Assembly: GCA_963605415.1 (NCBI GenBank)
Contig: CAVCUL010000011.1
Span: 1-64,000 of the forward strand
Direction: 5' to 3'
DNA: 64,000 nt
DNA from: CAG-217 sp963605415
Lineage (GTDB): Bacteria > Bacillota > Clostridia > Oscillospirales > Acutalibacteraceae
Numbering within the stretch: position 1 is the stretch's first letter; the number at the start of each line of letters is the position of its first letter. Below the pieces are notes generated by a model. It saw nothing but the letters and a program-made list of their open reading frames with translations. It had not been told where the DNA came from and did no database searches. Below are positions 25,661 through 33,831 of the stretch, piece after piece. The translations under genes and the position numbers were made by a program.

Positions 25661-26731
25661 TTAGCTATTTTTCTTTTTATCGTTTATGGTAGGCGTTATA
25701 TTATAATTTCGGCACAGCGTATTGTATTGAGATTTAGATATATGGCCCTCAAAATATGCGTCTTCTATTGCTTCCGCTTTACCCTGTTGACTGCGATTCA
25801 TGCCAACGGTTCTAACAAAGCCGTCCATTTGCCGTTCCGTCCATCTTTCCCCTCTGTTCTCATATCTTGGATGTCCAAATTTTTCTTCCCATGATGACTT
25901 CACATCAAAAGACGCATACACATTGACCTTCTTTTTTTCGTTCTCGACCTTCTTGTTTTCGTTACCGCTATTTCCAGAGCGTGACGCCTTTGCAGCCTTG
26001 GCGGCCTTTGCGGCTTCCTCCTGCTGCTTTTTCCATTGCAGTACATCCAGCTTGTACTCCTGATCAGCCTTCCACTTGGAGAGCGCTCTGTCCGCCTTGC
26101 TCTCACTCAAGTTGCCCTCGTATTTAACCATATCGCTAAGGAAGGACAGATTATCACTGTATGCCTGGCTATCCACCGCACTGGTCTTTTCCACCGCTGC
26201 GTCCCACAGAGAGCGTGCATTCTGTAAAGCTTCCACCTTGTCCTGGTACTTTTGATAATCAAACGCACCCGCTTCACTGGCCAGCTGTCCGCCGGCGGCT
26301 TTATTGTCCATTTCCCCGGAGCGGATTTGATTGGCCGCAGACAGTTTGGACAGCAAATCCTCATTCTGACCGGCCAATCCGTTCACATAGCTCTGCTGGG
26401 CTGCCGGCACGGTATAGTCCGTGTCATAGCCACCAGCCATATTCTCTTCTGCGTTGGTCTGCGTGTCCGCTGCTGCCAGCTTAGAAAGCGCCGCATAGTC
26501 TCTGGCATAATCACCGAACACATCAGCATTGCCGAAATTGGATGACTGGGCACGGCGATTGAGAATATCGTCCACCGCACCCTCTACCATCTTAGCGAAT
26601 GTACCGTTACGGTAGGGCCCGATCGCGCCAAGTCTATTGTCATAGTTGTTTCTGGTCTTTTGTGCATTCTTAGTAGCCGCAGACTGTTTTACCTTGCCAA
26701 GAGCCTTCATGGCCTTAGAGCTGTAACTCAT
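25661..26731 (-). CDS. Probable internal virion protein
   Basis: 356 residues, mostly helical and Ala/Gln/Asn/Lys-rich without membrane segments. A basic N-terminus (SSKAMKALGKVKQSAATK), a long helical middle, a charged coiled-coil (~240-275, EEAAKAAKAAKAS) and a compact basic C-terminal domain are visible. It sits directly between the giant ejection-type protein and another internal protein in the late operon, the usual place for podovirus ejection proteins. No named family is recognised. Confidence 0.7.
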   Translation of the reverse strand: MSYSSKAMKALGKVKQSAATKNAQKTRNNYDNRLGAIGPYRNGTFAKMVEGAVDDILNRRAQSSNFGNADVFGDYARDYAALSKLAAADTQTNAEENMAGGYDTDYTVPAAQQSYVNGLAGQNEDLLSKLSAANQIRSGEMDNKAAGGQLASEAGAFDYQKYQDKVEALQNARSLWDAAVEKTSAVDSQAYSDNLSFLSDMVKYEGNLSESKADRALSKWKADQEYKLDVLQWKKQQEEAAKAAKAAKASRSGNSGNENKKVENEKKKVNVYASFDVKSSWEEKFGHPRYENRGERWTERQMDGFVRTVGMNRSQQGKAEAIEDAYFEGHISKSQYNTLCRNYNITPTINDKKKNS

Positions 26732-26742
26732 CTAATCCCTCC

Positions 26743-27534
26743 TTACTTTTTGTTAAGAATTTTCTTTTGCAGTGCGTAGTCTCTATTTGCAATAGTCTTT
26801 TCCTGCTTGCGTGCCTGCTGGCTCTCGTTCAGGTTGCCGTAATACTGCTGTTGACCGGAGGCAAAGCTGCGGTCATCATTCCATTTCGTGTAGCCATTGG
26901 AATAGGAAGTATTGAACAGGTTCGTGTTGTAATCCATCTTGTTATAGGCGTTGCCCACAGCATCCTGATACTGCCCATACTGCTGCTGATTCACACCATT
27001 AAGAAGATCATAAGCGTTCTGCTTGCCTTGCTGCTGTTGGTCATACTTCTGAAACGCCAGGGACAGCAACTGCGATTGCGCATTGGACAGGTTGTTTAGC
27101 TGCGCTTGGTTGGCAGCATTACCTGCCGTAGTCGCCGCAGAGGAAGCATAGCCACCTGTGGCTGACGCCATCTGGCCCATAGTGTCCAGCATATCATTGC
27201 GGCCCTGCGCCTGGTACTGTGCCTTATAGGCCTGGTATGCAGCGTCATTGTCTGCGTCATAGGAAAACTTCGACTTCAAGATGCCGCCCAACATATTTTG
27301 CAGCCGAGCGGTATAGTCCGTCAGGCCGTTTGCCTTGGCATATCCGCCATAGCCGCCGTCTAACAGAGAATTGTAGCCTTTGACGCTGGCGTCCATGTTC
27401 TGCTTTTCCTTGGAACTCATCAGCGCTTTGTAGTCCTTGGACTTGGTCCACCCGCCGCTATAGCTCTTGACTGTTTTTGTCCAATTATTCAGATTTTTTT
27501 GCGCAGCAGTTTGTTTCGGTTTACTCTTTGCCAT
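26743..27534 (-). CDS. Probable internal virion protein, Gln/Tyr/Asn-rich
   Basis: 263 residues with the pattern FSYDADNDAAYQAYKAQY then MLDTMGQMASATGGYASS, seen in a widespread Firmicutes phage protein placed near tail and ejection genes. It is strongly enriched in Gln, Tyr, Asn and Ala and has no membrane helix. Likely a component of the ejected internal core or a tail chaperone-like protein; the family is uncharacterised as far as I know. Confidence 0.7.
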   Translation of the reverse strand: MAKSKPKQTAAQKNLNNWTKTVKSYSGGWTKSKDYKALMSSKEKQNMDASVKGYNSLLDGGYGGYAKANGLTDYTARLQNMLGGILKSKFSYDADNDAAYQAYKAQYQAQGRNDMLDTMGQMASATGGYASSAATTAGNAANQAQLNNLSNAQSQLLSLAFQKYDQQQQGKQNAYDLLNGVNQQQYGQYQDAVGNAYNKMDYNTNLFNTSYSNGYTKWNDDRSFASGQQQYYGNLNESQQARKQEKTIANRDYALQKKILNKK

Positions 27535-28104
27535 TTATCTGATCCCCCATATATACGATATTGTTCGTGCTGTGATCGTCACACTGCCGCTTTTCACATT
27601 GGCAGAATAGCAGTTGTCGATCGTCACCGTATTTCCTGCGTAGTCGCCGTCCACGGACCACACAGTAAAACTGTCTGTTGCACCAATGTGCGTATGCGAC
27701 CCGCGAACGGCAGTACAGCTACGATCTCCGTCCAGAATAGGACACAGGGCGTGCATCCAGCTATTGCTAAAACGGATAAGCAAAAAACGGTAGTTGTCCA
27801 CGCTGTCATTCAGCGTGATGGTATCGCCAGCCTTTGCGGTGCTCCCGCTGAATAGCAAAGCAGACGACCGGCCGTCCCGGATTATCTCATCCACCTGCTC
27901 TGCTTTCAGACCTCCGGCACTCTGCTGATCACCGTCTCCCTCCTTGGTTAATGACGCAAGGAAAGTCCGCGTCAGGTTCTGTTCGTCCATGTTGTTCAAC
28001 GCATAATTCAGCTTATCTGCCATCTGATTCAGGTACAGATACAGACGCTGTATCCGCTGACTATCCGTTACGCCGTCAGACGGCTTACCAATGTTAAAAG
28101 TCAT
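27535..28104 (-). CDS. Small tail protein with N-terminal coiled-coil
   Basis: 189 residues. An N-terminal helix (SQRIQRLYLYLNQMADKLNY) is followed by a Gly/Asp-rich linker and a ~100-residue beta-rich domain (SVDNYRFLLIRFSNSWMHAL). The ATG overlaps the nozzle stop by ATGA, so both are made together. Similar layouts occur in tail-tip or needle proteins of short-tailed phages; assignment is by context. Confidence 0.6.
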   Translation of the reverse strand: MTFNIGKPSDGVTDSQRIQRLYLYLNQMADKLNYALNNMDEQNLTRTFLASLTKEGDGDQQSAGGLKAEQVDEIIRDGRSSALLFSGSTAKAGDTITLNDSVDNYRFLLIRFSNSWMHALCPILDGDRSCTAVRGSHTHIGATDSFTVWSVDGDYAGNTVTIDNCYSANVKSGSVTITARTISYIWGIR

Positions 28105-30809
28105 AAGTCACTCCCTAAAGTCATTGTGTTTGCGATACCGATCACCCGAACATCTCCGCAGCCTTCCAGTCGCAGCGCATAATGATCACAGGCTTGCGGA
28201 ACGATGTTCAGCACTTCCGTCTTCGGTGTACCGTTGCCAGTCAACACGCCCATTTGGAGCCACTGTCCGCTGCTGTCATACTGGATAAACGCCTTGAGCA
28301 CAGCGCCCAGTGCAATCTTTGCCCGCAGGTTAATCCGGCTGACGATCTTCTTATCCGGGTATGAAAAGTCTATGGCACCAGTCTCTGCGTACCATTCCAC
28401 CTTGCTTTCCGTTTGGTACAGTTCCAGTCCAGACAAAGCTGTCTCGTTGTGTCGGCCAAGCTCATGGAAGATACAATCTGGGTCCATTGCATAAACCGTC
28501 CCGGTGTAATCTGTAATAAAGTGCAGATACCGCGTTCCGTTCAGACGCACCCACAGGCCGGTATTCAAGTCATAGACGAAGGTTTCATAGCCGCCGTCCG
28601 TCTCGTTCTTCATAGAGATATAATACTTGCCAAGGGAACTTCCGGCGTTGGCTTCTGTGTATCGTGTATTACCCAGGGCAGCAGAAATGTTGGTCGCCGT
28701 GCTGCCATCAAATACACACACGCCGTCCAGCGACTTATAGAATACCGCCCCATTCAGCACCGCCAGCGATCCAGAGCAGTCATTTTCAACGCCGCGATCT
28801 TCAATGGCAATGCGTTGGTATGCCGCTGGATAGCCACCGTAAATGCCATAAATCTTATTTTGCTTGAAGAAGTACGGCATATCGTTTAAGGACACTGCGC
28901 CGGTAAACGGCTCATCATCACCCAGCGACAATGCGTAGGAGTCGGACGCCGTATTCTCAAAGCAATACCAGTTGGTCGGATCACCCAGCTTGCTGGCGTA
29001 GATTTGGTTAATGTGCTTGCCTGTGGAATCATAGCCATACTTGCAGCCCCACACACGGTTTTGGGCAACGGTCACATAGTCCAACTCCGGGATCACTTTT
29101 TCAATCGTGGTTGGTCTACTGTAGCTTGCAACAGGACCACGCAACATTCCTTTAACAATTATCCAACTGCCATCATCAGCCGTGGAGTGCACATTTACCC
29201 ATTCCGTTGTAAATGCATCATCCGGGGACAGCTTGACCGTGTCCCCGGCTTTGACAGACTGAAGCACACTGTCTTTGATTTCTGTGGTATTGATATACAC
29301 ATAGGGCACCGGAATGGCAATCCAGGCATCTGCCGTAGAAGAATATGACTTATACACCGGCGCTTCTGCATTCGTTGTGTCCAGCCAAAATGTATAAAAC
29401 CAGGTGTTTGAGAACAGCACATTGTCCTCTGCCACCCAAGCGCCGTCCTCTTTCCTATACAATGTACCTTGGCTGTACTTCTTCAACCCGCTGCCGGTGG
29501 TACCAGTTGTATCCAGCCAATAATCATAGTTGCTTACCCCTGGATCCTTATCCTGGCGCTTCCAGTTGGCTGCCGAACACAGCAATACAAGTGCACCATG
29601 CTCGTCCACAGTTCTCAAGTCGCCATTAGAACGCACTACATAAGTACCGACTGCAGCACCCGCCGGTTTGTTGGCACCACAATACAGTCTCGTGTGAAGC
29701 GTGCCGTCCTCCGTGCACATCGTGCATACTAAGTTCTCGCCGGCAGTAGCCTTGAACGCCAGCGGCAACACGCCCTTGTCCGGTTCTTCAGTATCAAAAC
29801 ACAAACCGTATGGGAAGATTAGGATTTTCGTACCGAAGTTTAACAACTGCATTTTGCCATCCACGGCTGCAAAATCCTGTGTGTTCAAATCAAGGTCATA
29901 TCGTTTTCCGGCGTAATACAGCACATCATTGAATACAGAAGTGATTTGTTGATTTTTGATCAGACAGTCAACATTTTTACCAGAAACCGCCTTTTCGATA
30001 AAGGTGATGTCCTCCGGCCGCTCTCCGGTATAGATGAGCTCATTGGCTATTCGTGTCGCGTCCTTTTTCGCTATAGCCAATAAATCCATATATAGAGTAC
30101 GCGCTTCGCTATCTGCTTTTTGTGGATCGGTGACCTTCCTGGACATCGTGTATGCAGAGTTTATGGTAATCGTTACCTTAAAAGCGCCACTCGTAACGAC
30201 AGGAACAAACTGCTGTTCTTTCAGATCAATGTGAGTTTCACCTATGTCTGCTCCAGCAACCTCCCTTGATACTCCGTCTCTTGTCAACCCATCTATACCC
30301 TCTTTAGGAATGTCGAACGATTGAAAACACCTCATCGTTACATACGGGACTTCAGGTATAACAAAATTTGAACCATGTTCGCGATAATATGGGTTCTTTA
30401 GCCAAACTTCTGCGCTCTCGCGTAATATGTTTCTGAACTCGATTTTAAATTCCAAACTAAATGGCGCGTTCAGCGTCACCGTAATATCTTCAGCACCCGG
30501 AATATAGGCCAAATCATCCTGCTCTTTTGCGATCACATCCCAGTCTGGTTCAACAAGATTGTACCGATTCCAGTATTTAACACCGTCTGAGCACACTGCT
30601 GATATCACATACATTTCGGATTGGTCGAGTTCCGGATACTTGTACCGGTTCACCGGCGCACGATTGGACAGCATAGGGTAAGCATCCACAGTGATATTCT
30701 CTGTATCAAAGAACTCTCCGGCCTGCTGCACAACGCGGTGGTTATAGCCCAGGAATGTGGAGATCATCTCTCGGTTATTGCTCACATTGCTAAGCACTGG
30801 TCTTTGCAT
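28101..30809 (-). CDS. Tail nozzle / DNA-stabilisation protein, P22 gp10-like
   Basis: 902 residues, beta-rich with repeated blade-like segments, for example NRVWGCKYGYDSTGK, DPTNWYCFE, MPYFFKQNKIYGIYGG, GAVFYKSLDGVCVFDG and TGLWVRLNG. This pattern fits the beta-propeller nozzle proteins of short-tailed phages (P22 gp10, T7 gp12). It is longer than P22 gp10 (472 residues), with an extra ~350-residue N-terminal region. It should close the portal channel and seal packaged DNA. It starts 12 bases after the connector gene. Confidence 0.75.
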   Translation of the reverse strand: MQRPVLSNVSNNREMISTFLGYNHRVVQQAGEFFDTENITVDAYPMLSNRAPVNRYKYPELDQSEMYVISAVCSDGVKYWNRYNLVEPDWDVIAKEQDDLAYIPGAEDITVTLNAPFSLEFKIEFRNILRESAEVWLKNPYYREHGSNFVIPEVPYVTMRCFQSFDIPKEGIDGLTRDGVSREVAGADIGETHIDLKEQQFVPVVTSGAFKVTITINSAYTMSRKVTDPQKADSEARTLYMDLLAIAKKDATRIANELIYTGERPEDITFIEKAVSGKNVDCLIKNQQITSVFNDVLYYAGKRYDLDLNTQDFAAVDGKMQLLNFGTKILIFPYGLCFDTEEPDKGVLPLAFKATAGENLVCTMCTEDGTLHTRLYCGANKPAGAAVGTYVVRSNGDLRTVDEHGALVLLCSAANWKRQDKDPGVSNYDYWLDTTGTTGSGLKKYSQGTLYRKEDGAWVAEDNVLFSNTWFYTFWLDTTNAEAPVYKSYSSTADAWIAIPVPYVYINTTEIKDSVLQSVKAGDTVKLSPDDAFTTEWVNVHSTADDGSWIIVKGMLRGPVASYSRPTTIEKVIPELDYVTVAQNRVWGCKYGYDSTGKHINQIYASKLGDPTNWYCFENTASDSYALSLGDDEPFTGAVSLNDMPYFFKQNKIYGIYGGYPAAYQRIAIEDRGVENDCSGSLAVLNGAVFYKSLDGVCVFDGSTATNISAALGNTRYTEANAGSSLGKYYISMKNETDGGYETFVYDLNTGLWVRLNGTRYLHFITDYTGTVYAMDPDCIFHELGRHNETALSGLELYQTESKVEWYAETGAIDFSYPDKKIVSRINLRAKIALGAVLKAFIQYDSSGQWLQMGVLTGNGTPKTEVLNIVPQACDHYALRLEGCGDVRVIGIANTMTLGSDL

Positions 30810-30820
30810 AAACGCACCTC

Positions 30821-31186
30821 CTAAAAGCGCAGCGGCGCATTCTTGGCCGCGTGCGTGCGGTTGTACTGGTTACGGAATGAGGTCAGCATTGTATTAAATA
30901 CAGAGTTTACAGCGCTGTATCGGTTAAAGTCACCGGTGTACAGCAGCATTTGGGACTGCAAGTAATGTATATAAAGTTCGTCATAAGGAGACGGCACAAG
31001 CAGTTCCTGGGTATTCGGCGTTTTCTCCGTGTATCCGGCAAAAGCAGGTGTGCCCTCTCTGGCGTCCATAATTTCCAATTTGATTTGTTTATCCAGTCTG
31101 TTCAGCCAGGCGATTTTTTCATTCATAGAAAAGGTCGTGTTGGGGCACAGCTTGTCCGCCTGGTTGACTGCTTCTGCAATCGTCAT
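30821..31186 (-). CDS. Head-tail connector / adaptor protein
   Basis: 121 residues, helical (TIAEAVNQADKLCPNTTF, EKIAWLNRLDKQIKLEIM, YIHYLQSQMLLYTGDFNRYS). Small helical proteins of this size between capsid and nozzle genes serve as gp4/gp11-like adaptors in short-tailed phages. Assigned by size, fold prediction and position. The upstream gap carries a perfect hairpin (31209-31243). Confidence 0.65.
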   Translation of the reverse strand: MTIAEAVNQADKLCPNTTFSMNEKIAWLNRLDKQIKLEIMDAREGTPAFAGYTEKTPNTQELLVPSPYDELYIHYLQSQMLLYTGDFNRYSAVNSVFNTMLTSFRNQYNRTHAAKNAPLRF

Positions 31187-31208
31187 ATTGTTGTTCCCTC
31201 CTCATAGT

Positions 31209-31243
31209 AAAAAGGGCAGACGGAATATTCCGTCCGCCCTTTG
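31209..31243 (-). terminator. Hairpin H4 between head and tail genes
   Basis: AAAGGGCGGACGGAATATTC forms a near-perfect palindrome with its other half and is followed on the minus strand by TTTTTAC. It is terminator-shaped but lies inside the late operon, so it probably reduces rather than ends downstream expression. Confidence 0.6.
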
Positions 31244-31247
31244 TCGG

Positions 31248-31493
31248 TTACATACCAGCTGCCTGTGCAGCCAGCTTTTGAATGAGCTTGGCATTCTCTG
31301 CTTCCATCTGAAGTCTACGATTGACTACCTCTGCAATCGGCTCCGGCACTTCTACCGGAACACCACGCTCGATCTGATATGAGCCAACGCCTGCCACAGA
31401 AGCAAACATATGGCTCTCGTTGTTCATTGGGTCCAGCGGAATAAGCACAGGCACCATCTTCCACTTAGGTGCAGTTTCCTTCTTCTCAGCCAT
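31248..31493 (-). CDS. Small head-associated protein
   Basis: 81 residues: WKMVPVLIPLDPMNNESHMF then RGVPVEVPEPIAEVVNRR and a C-terminal helix. Proteins with this motif commonly follow the capsid gene in Firmicutes phages and may be a decoration or capsid-accessory protein. Located 17 bases after the capsid gene. Confidence 0.6.
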   Translation of the reverse strand: MAEKKETAPKWKMVPVLIPLDPMNNESHMFASVAGVGSYQIERGVPVEVPEPIAEVVNRRLQMEAENAKLIQKLAAQAAGM

Positions 31494-31510
31494 TCTTAAT
31501 AATCCTCCAA

Positions 31511-32497
31511 TCAGTTTTCCGTGGTGCTGGTGTCTGCACTGCGGTAGCTACAGCTCTCAAAACGAATGATGGCATACTCGTTCAGAATCTTTGCACCGTG
31601 GGTAGCCTTCCAGCCGGTGGAGCTACGCTGGTTCAGCGGATCATCGCCGTAGCCCAGCGGCTTGACGATATAGTCCAGGCCCAGGCCGTCCAGTTCAGTA
31701 ACACCATAAGCATTGGCACCCAGGAACAGCGTGCCATACACAGCCAGCTTGGAGCCGGAAGTCTGCTTGTAAATCTTAGCGTTGGAAGAGTCGACAAAAC
31801 GGCACTTGCCAATCTTACCGATTTCGCCCTCGAACAGAGCGGTGGTGTCCGCATACTTGTGCATCTCCTCCCACTCGCTGGACAGCATAATGTCCGTCTC
31901 TACATCAGGGTGGATAATGCAGACATAGTAGCCGTCAATGGGGGTAATATCCCGACGCTTCAGCTCGTTGACCATCTTCTTCACATCAGCCACGGTCAGC
32001 TTGTCATCCGCAGTCAGTGTGTCACGAGAAGTCTTTCCGCCGGCATAAGCCACACTGGTGGTTGCCTGCATAGCATTTCGTGTCACCAGGTCAATGGTAT
32101 TGCCCGCCTGGTTGCCCTGCTCTTTGCAGTCCTCCACGATCACATTATCGAATGCAGCGGTCTGGAGCATATCGGTGTGCTTAATGTAGTCACCGTACTG
32201 ACTCACAGTGGCCTTAATGGCGGTCACAGTCCGTTTGGTGCCGTTAGGCGTTACGCCTTCTACCAGCGGGGTAAGAGCAGGCGGCAAGCTGGAAAACTTA
32301 CGCCACTCTGCCACCTTGCCGGAGCCGCGCGGAATGGGCTTTTTCTGCCCGAACTGACCATGCACCAGCTTGGGCTTGGCATTCTCAAGCAGCTCCTTAA
32401 TGTAATATTCCTTGATCTCAGCCGAAAGGCCGGTGTCAGTCGTTGCAGCCATGTTGGCAGTGCCATCGAACAGCTGCAGATTCATTTTCTTGTTCAT
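31511..32497 (-). CDS. Major capsid protein, N4-gp56 family
   Basis: 328 residues with the features of the N4-gp56 capsid family: an N-terminal arm, EIKEYYIKELLENAKPKLVH, GSGKVAEWRKFSSLPP, LVEGVTPNGTKRTV, YGDYIKHTDML, and YYVCIIHPDVETDI. The extreme N-terminus MNKKMNLQLFDG resembles the ribosomal protein L27 cleavage motif recognised by Prp proteases, and a Prp homologue is encoded three genes upstream. The start has CGGAGG. Confidence 0.9.
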   Translation of the reverse strand: MNKKMNLQLFDGTANMAATTDTGLSAEIKEYYIKELLENAKPKLVHGQFGQKKPIPRGSGKVAEWRKFSSLPPALTPLVEGVTPNGTKRTVTAIKATVSQYGDYIKHTDMLQTAAFDNVIVEDCKEQGNQAGNTIDLVTRNAMQATTSVAYAGGKTSRDTLTADDKLTVADVKKMVNELKRRDITPIDGYYVCIIHPDVETDIMLSSEWEEMHKYADTTALFEGEIGKIGKCRFVDSSNAKIYKQTSGSKLAVYGTLFLGANAYGVTELDGLGLDYIVKPLGYGDDPLNQRSSTGWKATHGAKILNEYAIIRFESCSYRSADTSTTEN

Positions 32498-32528
32498 GTT
32501 TCCTCCGTTTCTGACAGAGGATTGGTTT

Positions 32529-33431
32529 TTACTTGCCGCTAAGGAACCGTTTGATATCCTCCGGCGTTTTCAATTCCCCTGTCGCAATTTTTTTGTTGAT
32601 GAGTTGGTGCTGCTCTCTTGTCAGGGCAGCAATGTTGACAGAAGTCTTGACCGCAGGTGCGGTAGAAGATGCGTTCTCTTTCGGCACATGGCCGCGTGAG
32701 CGGATCGTGTCCGCTGCGGCTTTCGCTGTACTCTGGGCTGCAAATTGCATTGCGCCGCCGGTGAGCTCGGTAAGGTGGCGTGCTTCAAAGGCAGTCTTTA
32801 GCGTGATGCCCGGGCATTTTAACAGAGAGACAAACTCAGGGTCTGCCAGTTCCGTATCCAGGTCGAATGCGTCCCCATACAAGGACTTGACCGCCTCGCT
32901 CTCATCCAGCCACTGCTGGTACTGCTGCGCTGCTGCGTTCTGCCGTTCGCGTTCCTGCATTTCCTGGCGGAATGCAGCGTTTTCACGCTCCAGCTTGTGC
33001 ATCTGCTTTAACGACTCGATCGGCACACCCTTCTCAACTGACTCCTGCTCATAAAAGCTGTTGTCGTCTTCCAGGGCCTGCATGAGTGCTTCCGGATCCG
33101 TAGCGTCTGCGCCGTACTTCTCGCCCAACATATCAAGCAGGGGCAACACCCTGTCATACTGTGCCTGTGCGGCTTCATCAGCACGGAACCGCTTTTGCAT
33201 TGCAGCGTTAATGTGCTTTTGATACGCATTCTTGTACTTGTCCTTAATCAGAGCCTTAAACTCTTTGTCAAGGTCTTCTGCTGTGCTCTCCTGAGCACCA
33301 TCCTGCGTGGCGGGCGCAGTATTGTCTGCCGTATTGTTCTGCGTGGCGGGCGCACTGCCGGTGCCGTCTGCTGCACTGCCCTCACCATCGAAAAGCTGTA
33401 GCAACATGGGCATAAATTTGTCTGTTCTCAT
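32529..33431 (-). CDS. Scaffolding protein
   Basis: 300 residues, acidic and helical, with Gln/Ala/Glu-rich coiled segments (~105-175) and a basic C-terminal tail (EDIKRFLSGK), the usual layout of phage scaffolds, which bind capsid through the C-terminus. It directly precedes the capsid gene. The N-terminus reads MRTDKFMPMLLQLFDGEG, sharing a LQLFDG motif with the capsid. The start has AAAGGAG; an internal ATG before PMLLQLF is also possible. Confidence 0.8.
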   Translation of the reverse strand: MRTDKFMPMLLQLFDGEGSAADGTGSAPATQNNTADNTAPATQDGAQESTAEDLDKEFKALIKDKYKNAYQKHINAAMQKRFRADEAAQAQYDRVLPLLDMLGEKYGADATDPEALMQALEDDNSFYEQESVEKGVPIESLKQMHKLERENAAFRQEMQERERQNAAAQQYQQWLDESEAVKSLYGDAFDLDTELADPEFVSLLKCPGITLKTAFEARHLTELTGGAMQFAAQSTAKAAADTIRSRGHVPKENASSTAPAVKTSVNIAALTREQHQLINKKIATGELKTPEDIKRFLSGK

Positions 33432-33484
33432 AGGAACTCCTTTCTGTCCGTATCAGGTGGACGAACCCTTTATTCGCATAATAA

Positions 33485-33514
33485 CAAAAGAGAGGGCGAT
33501 CATGTCACCCCCCC
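33485..33514 (-). terminator. Hairpin H3 before the scaffold gene
   Basis: Minus strand GGGTGA-CATGA-TCGCCC followed by TCTCTTTTG. Similar in stem sequence to the hairpins at 15444 and 37816. Located between the Prp-like gene and the scaffold gene. Confidence 0.5.
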
Positions 33515-33516
33515 TT

Positions 33517-33831
33517 TCAACTGAATTGGATATGCCCCGGATAGCTCTCGGCCAGCATTTCCATACCGCACCGAAAAAAGGTAAACGCTGCTGGCACCGT
33601 ACTCTCATTTGCCATCGGTGCGCAACGAATACGCACATCTCCGGGTGAAATCTTGATCTGTGGTTCACACAGTAGAGCACCAGCTACATACGCCCTGCGC
33701 ACTACTTCCGCCAGCGTGCAGGTAAGGGCAGAAATAGCAGCACATACCAAGTCATGATCCTGTTCGTTGCGTGGCGCATCGGCGTGGCCTTTCAGTTCTA
33801 CTGAGCAAGCACCAATATGTACCGTAGTCAT
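33517..33831 (-). CDS. Prp-like cysteine protease (phage head maturation)
   Basis: 104 residues, the size of Prp (YsxB) proteases, which trim the N-terminus of ribosomal protein L27 in Firmicutes. The catalytic pair is visible: H16 in LKGHADAP and C30 in HDLVCAAISAL. The family's hydrophobic C-terminal part is also present (FRCGMEMLAESYPGHI). It lies between portal and scaffold genes, and its ATG overlaps the portal stop (TAATG). The capsid and scaffold N-termini carry LQLFDG, close to the L27 motif LNLQLFA, so these are its likely substrates. In Staphylococcus, Prp is implicated in processing phage capsid and scaffold proteins. Confidence 0.8.
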   Translation of the reverse strand: MTTVHIGACSVELKGHADAPRNEQDHDLVCAAISALTCTLAEVVRRAYVAGALLCEPQIKISPGDVRIRCAPMANESTVPAAFTFFRCGMEMLAESYPGHIQFS

